Positions 6,033-8,893 of a DNA stretch of 8,893 nucleotides are shown piece after piece (the first letter of the stretch is position 1; each line of letters starts with the position of its first letter). Below the pieces are notes generated by a model, which was not told the origin of the DNA, made no database searches, and worked only from the letters and a program-made list of their open reading frames with translations. The position numbers and the translations under genes were made by a program. The DNA is from Gallionella sp. (GTDB taxonomy: Bacteria > Pseudomonadota > Gammaproteobacteria > Burkholderiales > Gallionellaceae), in NCBI GenBank assembly GCA_029850565.1, contig JARCRR010000234.1, forward strand, positions 1 through 8,893, in the 5' to 3' direction.

Positions 6033-7376
6033 TTAGCGACCACGCCCGCCGGAACGATGTTGCGCGCCAGATGGCACTGGACCGCGACCCGCACCTGCTG
6101 GCTTGGGCGCACCCGCACGCGGCGCACCACGGCCTGCCCCACCGGCACGCGGAGCGGATTGGCCACGACCTTGGCCTTGACCACGTCCGCCGCCACCCTG
6201 GCCACGGTTGGAGCCGTTCAAGATCGGTTCGGCTTTGATGCGCGGATCGACGTCGAATCCCGGCACATTCACCACAGGGATGTCGCGCTTGATCAAACGC
6301 TCGATGTCGTTCAACAGTTTCTTTTCGTCAACGCACACGAGTGAACTGGCTTCACCAGAACTACCGGCACGACCGGTACGGCCGATGCGGTGCACATAAT
6401 CTTCCGCCACGTTAGGCAACTCGAAGTTCACCACGTGCGGCAGTTCGCTGATGTCGATACCGCGCGCGGCGATGTCGGTCGCCACCAGCACTTGCAACTT
6501 GGCCGTCTTGAACTCAGCCAGCGCACGGGTGCGCGCCGCTTGGCTCTTGTTGCCGTGGATCGCCATCGCAGGGATATCGTTCTTGTTCAAATGGTCGGCG
6601 AGGTTATTCGCACCGTGCTTGGTGCGCGTGAACACCAACACTTGGAACCAGTTGTTCTCTTTGATGAGGTGGGTGAGCAACTCACGCTTGCGCTCGCGAT
6701 CGACCGGATACACGCGCTGCTCGATGAGCTCTGCTGTCTGGTTGCGACGTGCGACTTCTATGAGTGCCGGATCGGTCAGCAGACCATCGGCCAGCAACTT
6801 GATCTCGTCGGAGAAAGTGGCAGAGAACAGCAGGTTCTGACGCTTCTTCGGCAACACAGCGAGCACGCGCTTGATATCGCGGATGAAGCCCATATCCAAC
6901 ATGCGGTCGGCTTCGTCCAACACCAGAATCTCGACATGGGACAAGTCCACCGTCTTTTGTTGCAAGTGATCGAGCAGACGGCCCGGTGTCGCCACCAGGA
7001 TGTCCACGCGACCGTGCAGTTGTTTGATCTGCGGATTGATGTTCACGCCGCCGAACATCATCATGGATTTGAGCGGCAAGTGCTTGCCATACATGCGCAC
7101 GCTTTCTTCCACTTGGGCGGCAAGTTCGCGTGTCGGTGTGAGCACCAGTGCACGGATGTGACCTTTGCCAACGACCTGCTTGTCAGCGAGGCGTTGCAAC
7201 AAAGGCAGTGTGAAACCGGCGGTCTTGCCGGTGCCGGTCTGTGCGCCGCCCATGAGGTCGCCGCCTTTCAGAATGACGGGGATGGCCTGTGCCTGGATGG
7301 GGGTGGGTTCGGTATAACCGCGCTCGGTAACGGCGCGAACGATTTCTGCGGACAAGCCGAGAGATGCAAATGACAT
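6033..7376 (-). CDS. rhlE: DEAD-box ATP-dependent RNA helicase RhlE
   Basis: This 447-residue DEAD-box helicase unwinds short RNA duplexes using ATP, in RNA turnover and ribosome assembly. All motifs are visible: Q motif GYTEPTPIQ (20-28), Walker A AQTGTGKT (45-52), PTREL (81-85), GG (109-110), TPGR (130-133), DEAD (154-157), SAT (185-187), ATDIAARGID (299-308) and HRIGRTGR (329-336). The start MSFASLGLS and the region after motif VI (DIERLIKRDIPVV) point to RhlE rather than SrmB, DbpA or CsdA. From about 388 the tail is low-complexity, rich in Gly, Arg, Ala and Pro with RGQ/GRG repeats, typical of an RNA-binding disordered tail. The ATG lies after a purine-rich AAGAAAG site. The 115 bp upstream may hold a regulatory leader (see separate entry). 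Confidence 0.96.
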   Translation of the reverse strand: MSFASLGLSAEIVRAVTERGYTEPTPIQAQAIPVILKGGDLMGGAQTGTGKTAGFTLPLLQRLADKQVVGKGHIRALVLTPTRELAAQVEESVRMYGKHLPLKSMMMFGGVNINPQIKQLHGRVDILVATPGRLLDHLQQKTVDLSHVEILVLDEADRMLDMGFIRDIKRVLAVLPKKRQNLLFSATFSDEIKLLADGLLTDPALIEVARRNQTAELIEQRVYPVDRERKRELLTHLIKENNWFQVLVFTRTKHGANNLADHLNKNDIPAMAIHGNKSQAARTRALAEFKTAKLQVLVATDIAARGIDISELPHVVNFELPNVAEDYVHRIGRTGRAGSSGEASSLVCVDEKKLLNDIERLIKRDIPVVNVPGFDVDPRIKAEPILNGSNRGQGGGGRGQGQGRGQSAPRAGGAGRGAPRAGAPKPAGAGRGPVPSGAQHRSGGRGR

Positions 7377-7491
7377 GGTGTTTCTTTCTTAAATACAAAC
7401 GGCCTGTCGCCCTAAAGGAGCGCCAGTCTGAGGCTGAATGAGATGGGGACTACGTACCGGAATCGGCGGCAATCACTAGACTGAAACGAGA
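7377..7491 (-). promoter_or_regulatory. Putative structured 5' leader of rhlE
   Basis: The 115 bp ahead of rhlE contain no gene but several complementary segments, given here in plus coordinates. A local hairpin spans 7408-7422 (5-bp stem with one G-U pair on the minus-strand RNA). An outer stem pairs 7402-7405 with 7431-7434. A 7-bp pairing joins 7423-7429 with 7478-7484 (core AGACTG with CAGTCT). The last crosses the outer stem, so the two are either alternatives or a pseudoknot. The promoter is probably here too, since ychF upstream ends before a hairpin, but I see no convincing -35/-10 pair. Autoregulation or cold response of rhlE would be plausible, but that is inference. Confidence 0.35.
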
Positions 7492-7524
7492 TTGCGGCGC
7501 GCATCTTAACAGAACGCGCCGCAA
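7492..7524 (-). terminator. GC-rich hairpin after ychF, probable terminator
   Basis: A perfect 10-bp inverted repeat (TTGCGGCGCG at 7492-7501 and its complement at 7515-7524) encloses a 13-nt loop. It lies 16 bp beyond the ychF stop codon in the direction of ychF transcription. A very GC-rich stem at that place fits a transcript end, but the following minus-strand bases (TCTCGTTTC) are not a proper U-run. It could therefore be a Rho-assisted stop or a 3'-end stabiliser. Confidence 0.55.
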
Positions 7525-7540
7525 CGACCTGATTTAATCG

Positions 7541-8632
7541 TTACACGTTGAAAAGGAAGTTCATCACGTCGCCATCCTGCACGACGTATTCCTTCCCTTC
7601 GACACGCATCTTTCCCGCTTCTTTCGCGCCGTGTTCACCCTTGAATGCGATGAAATCGGCGAAGGAGATGGTCTGCGCGCGGATGAATCCTTTTTCGAAG
7701 TCGGTGTGGATGACGCCCGCGGCCTGCGGTGCGGTGTCGCCTTTATGGATGGTCCATGCGCGCACTTCCTTCACGCCTGCGGTGAAGTAGGTTTGCAGGC
7801 CGAGCAGGTCGTAACCCGTGCGGATCAACTTGTTCAGGCCCGGCTCATCCAGCCCGAGGTCGGCGAGGAATTCCAACTTATCTGCGTCATCGAGATCGGC
7901 CAACTCCGCTTCGATTTTGGCGCATAGCGCAACGACAGGTGCACCTTCCTTGGCCGCGTGTTCGCGCAGACGGTCGAGGTGAGGATTGTTCTCGAAGCCG
8001 TCCTCCAGCACGTTGCCGACGTACATCGCGGGCTTGATGGTGAGCAGGCACAGCGGCTTGATGATGATCTTGTCGTCGTCGCTCAGACTGAAGGTGCGTG
8101 CGGGCTTGCCCTCGTTCAGGTGCGGCAACAGTTTTTCCAGAACGGCCACCAGTTTCTGCGCGTCCTTGTCGCCGGATTTTGCTTTCTTACCATCGCGCTG
8201 GATGGTGCGCTCAACCACAGCCATATCGGCCAATGCCAGCTCGGTGAGGATGACTTCGATGTCGGATAGCGGATCGACTTTGCCTGCAACGTGGACGACG
8301 TTCTCGTCGTCGAAACAGCGCACGACGTTGACGATGGCATCGGTCTCGCGAATGTTGGCGAGAAACTGGTTGCCCAAACCCTCGCCTTTGGATGCGCCCG
8401 CCACCAGCCCCGCGATGTCGACGAACTCGACAATGGCAGGTTGCATGCGTTGCGGATTGACGATCTTCGCCAACTCGGCCATGCGCGGGTCAGGCACCTC
8501 AACGATACCGACGTTCGGCTCGATGGTGCAGAAAGGGTAATTCTCCGCAGCGATGCCCGCTTTGGTGAGCGCATTGAACAGGGTGGATTTACCCACGTTA
8601 GGAAGACCGACGATACCGCACTTGAGACTCAT
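7541..8632 (-). CDS. ychF: Redox-regulated ribosome-associated ATPase YchF
   Basis: This 363-residue protein, the same length as E. coli YchF, is an Obg-family P-loop protein that prefers ATP and binds ribosomes. Visible parts are the G1 loop GLPNVGKST (9-17), the switch segment DIAGLVAGASKGEGLGN (72-88) and NVLE (207-210) at the position of the atypical G4 motif. A helical insert lies around 130-180. The C-terminal TGS domain is about 278-361, starting LGLQTYFTAGVKEVRAWT and ending YVVQDGDVMNFLFNV. The ATG at 8632 is preceded by AAGGAA (plus-strand 8638-8643) at good spacing. It follows pth after 135 bp, the classic pth-ychF order. The AT-rich gap may hold its own promoter; a TTGGAT/TATTCT pair 17 bp apart exists on the minus strand but is weak. 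Confidence 0.97.
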   Translation of the reverse strand: MSLKCGIVGLPNVGKSTLFNALTKAGIAAENYPFCTIEPNVGIVEVPDPRMAELAKIVNPQRMQPAIVEFVDIAGLVAGASKGEGLGNQFLANIRETDAIVNVVRCFDDENVVHVAGKVDPLSDIEVILTELALADMAVVERTIQRDGKKAKSGDKDAQKLVAVLEKLLPHLNEGKPARTFSLSDDDKIIIKPLCLLTIKPAMYVGNVLEDGFENNPHLDRLREHAAKEGAPVVALCAKIEAELADLDDADKLEFLADLGLDEPGLNKLIRTGYDLLGLQTYFTAGVKEVRAWTIHKGDTAPQAAGVIHTDFEKGFIRAQTISFADFIAFKGEHGAKEAGKMRVEGKEYVVQDGDVMNFLFNV

Positions 8633-8681
8633 GTTTGTTCCTTAAATTCGAAATTTACTACGAAAACCTGAAGGTTAGATT

Positions 8682-8762
8682 ATGAAGAATAATCAAATAA
8701 TGACTCTTATCCAAATAATTACTCTGCTGGCTTTCCTTTGCATCTCTATGCCTCTGTGGTGA
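8682..8762 (+). CDS. Possible 26-aa single-span membrane peptide
   Basis: On the plus strand, opposite to its neighbours, a 26-codon ORF starts MKNNQIMTLIQIITLL and continues with a hydrophobic run ending SMPLW. This is the layout of a small single-span membrane peptide: a short polar, positively charged start and then about 20 hydrophobic residues. GAAGG at 8670-8674 lies seven bases before the ATG. Residues 5-16 are an in-frame hexapeptide repeat (QIMTLI, QIITLL) from an 18-bp tandem duplication. The last codons overlap a decayed dispersed repeat. No family is recognised. AT-rich intergenic DNA gives hydrophobic ORFs by chance, so this is only a candidate. Confidence 0.22.
   Translation: MKNNQIMTLIQIITLLAFLCISMPLW
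8693..8728. repeat. Imperfect 18-bp tandem duplication
   Basis: Two adjacent 18-bp units begin at 8693 and 8711; their first 15 bases (TCAAATAATGACTCT and CCAAATAATTACTCT) differ at two positions. The remaining three bases are more diverged. The duplication lies in the AT-rich gap between pth and ychF, where the ychF promoter would be expected. Confidence 0.55.
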
Positions 8763-8765
8763 AAG
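8731..8765. repeat. Decayed CCACAGAGG-type dispersed repeat
   Basis: On the minus strand this stretch reads TTTCACCACAGAGG and continues as diverging 8-bp units (CACAGAGG, then CATAGAGA, then a third). It resembles the short 'ACCACAGAGGCACAGAG' strings that I recall as scattered between genes in many environmental bacteria. It follows the pth stop codon directly. I recognise the pattern from memory only, and one copy in one window cannot prove that it is repeated in this genome. Confidence 0.4.
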
Positions 8766-8767
8766 AT

Positions 8768-8893
8768 TTAGATTGCACTATGCAGCTTCAACATCGCTGC
8801 TTCCAGCTTGCCTTCGATGATGAGCGGTGCGACGTCTTGTGCGCGCTGCACTGCTTCATCAATTAAAACTTGCTCTTCTTTACGCGGCGCATT
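8768..8893 (-). CDS. pth: Peptidyl-tRNA hydrolase, C-terminal end
   Basis: Only the last 41 residues and the TAA stop (8768-8770) are inside the window; the gene continues beyond base 8893. The visible part starts NAPRKEEQVLIDEAV and ends AAMLKLHSAI, matching the C-terminal helices of bacterial Pth (a 'PxKxExxLIDxA' helix and a terminal helix ending in M-x-x-LH). Pth frees tRNA from peptidyl-tRNA that drops off ribosomes. The catalytic His, Asp and Asn residues lie in the missing part. Its position directly upstream of ychF supports the call, since pth-ychF is a very common gene pair. Confidence 0.88.
   Translation of the reverse strand, partial: NAPRKEEQVLIDEAVQRAQDVAPLIIEGKLEAAMLKLHSAI

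Noticed and set aside
6390..7373. Long open frame (327 codons) on the plus strand, antisense to rhlE
   Set aside because: It mirrors the rhlE codons, is full of His, Gln and Val without any family motif, and the minus-strand frame carries every DEAD-box motif.
7631..8671. Several plus-strand frames opposite ychF
   Set aside because: All lie opposite a complete YchF and show only reverse-complement composition.
1..8893. CRISPR array, tRNA/rRNA genes, transposase, phage or toxin-antitoxin genes
   Set aside because: I looked for regular spaced repeats, tRNA-like arms and the usual gene families on both strands and saw none.

Overview
The window looks like ordinary chromosome of a betaproteobacterium. 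The support is the family versions seen in SrkA, DUF1415, RhlE, YchF and Pth, and mid-50s GC judged by eye. Nitrosomonadales (for example Gallionellaceae) is a guess I cannot confirm without a search. Nothing here is a phage, plasmid, CRISPR array, insertion sequence or RNA gene. I found no large undescribed system. The points worth a second look are small: two very short ORFs, a thioredoxin-MsrB fusion, several hairpin repeats and a structured-looking leader ahead of rhlE.

Left block, bases 1-3080, plus strand. This is a tightly packed run of small cytoplasmic proteins: the end of an SRPBCC/AHSA1 protein, DUF2200, a second AHSA1-type SRPBCC protein, DUF1801 (YdhG/frataxin-like fold), a cupin, a Cdd1-type helix-hairpin-helix protein and DUF2461. 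Gaps are 3-62 bp, so it is probably one transcript. A 23-residue lysine-rich peptide with a strong ribosome binding site follows at 3009-3080, then a hairpin at 3090-3118. None of these proteins has a firmly known reaction.

Middle, 3157-5953. A secreted thioredoxin-MsrB fusion (methionine sulfoxide repair) on the plus strand converges on, and overlaps by 25 bp, a minus-strand ychJ gene. Upstream of ychJ lies a G/C-skewed double hairpin (4301-4383). Beyond it is a minus-strand pair, the DUF1415 gene followed by the stress-response kinase srkA. MsrB and SrkA both fit protection from oxidative or envelope damage, but that link is inference.

Right, 5954-8893, minus strand. A perfect 13-bp palindrome (5981-6010) separates the DUF1415 gene from rhlE, a DEAD-box RNA helicase with a Gly/Arg-rich tail. 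The 115-bp region ahead of rhlE can form competing hairpins. Then come ychF (translation-associated ATPase) and the 3' end of pth (peptidyl-tRNA hydrolase). The pth-ychF order is the classic bacterial arrangement and ties this end to translation and RNA metabolism. The AT-rich pth-ychF gap holds a decayed short repeat and a possible 26-residue membrane peptide on the opposite strand.
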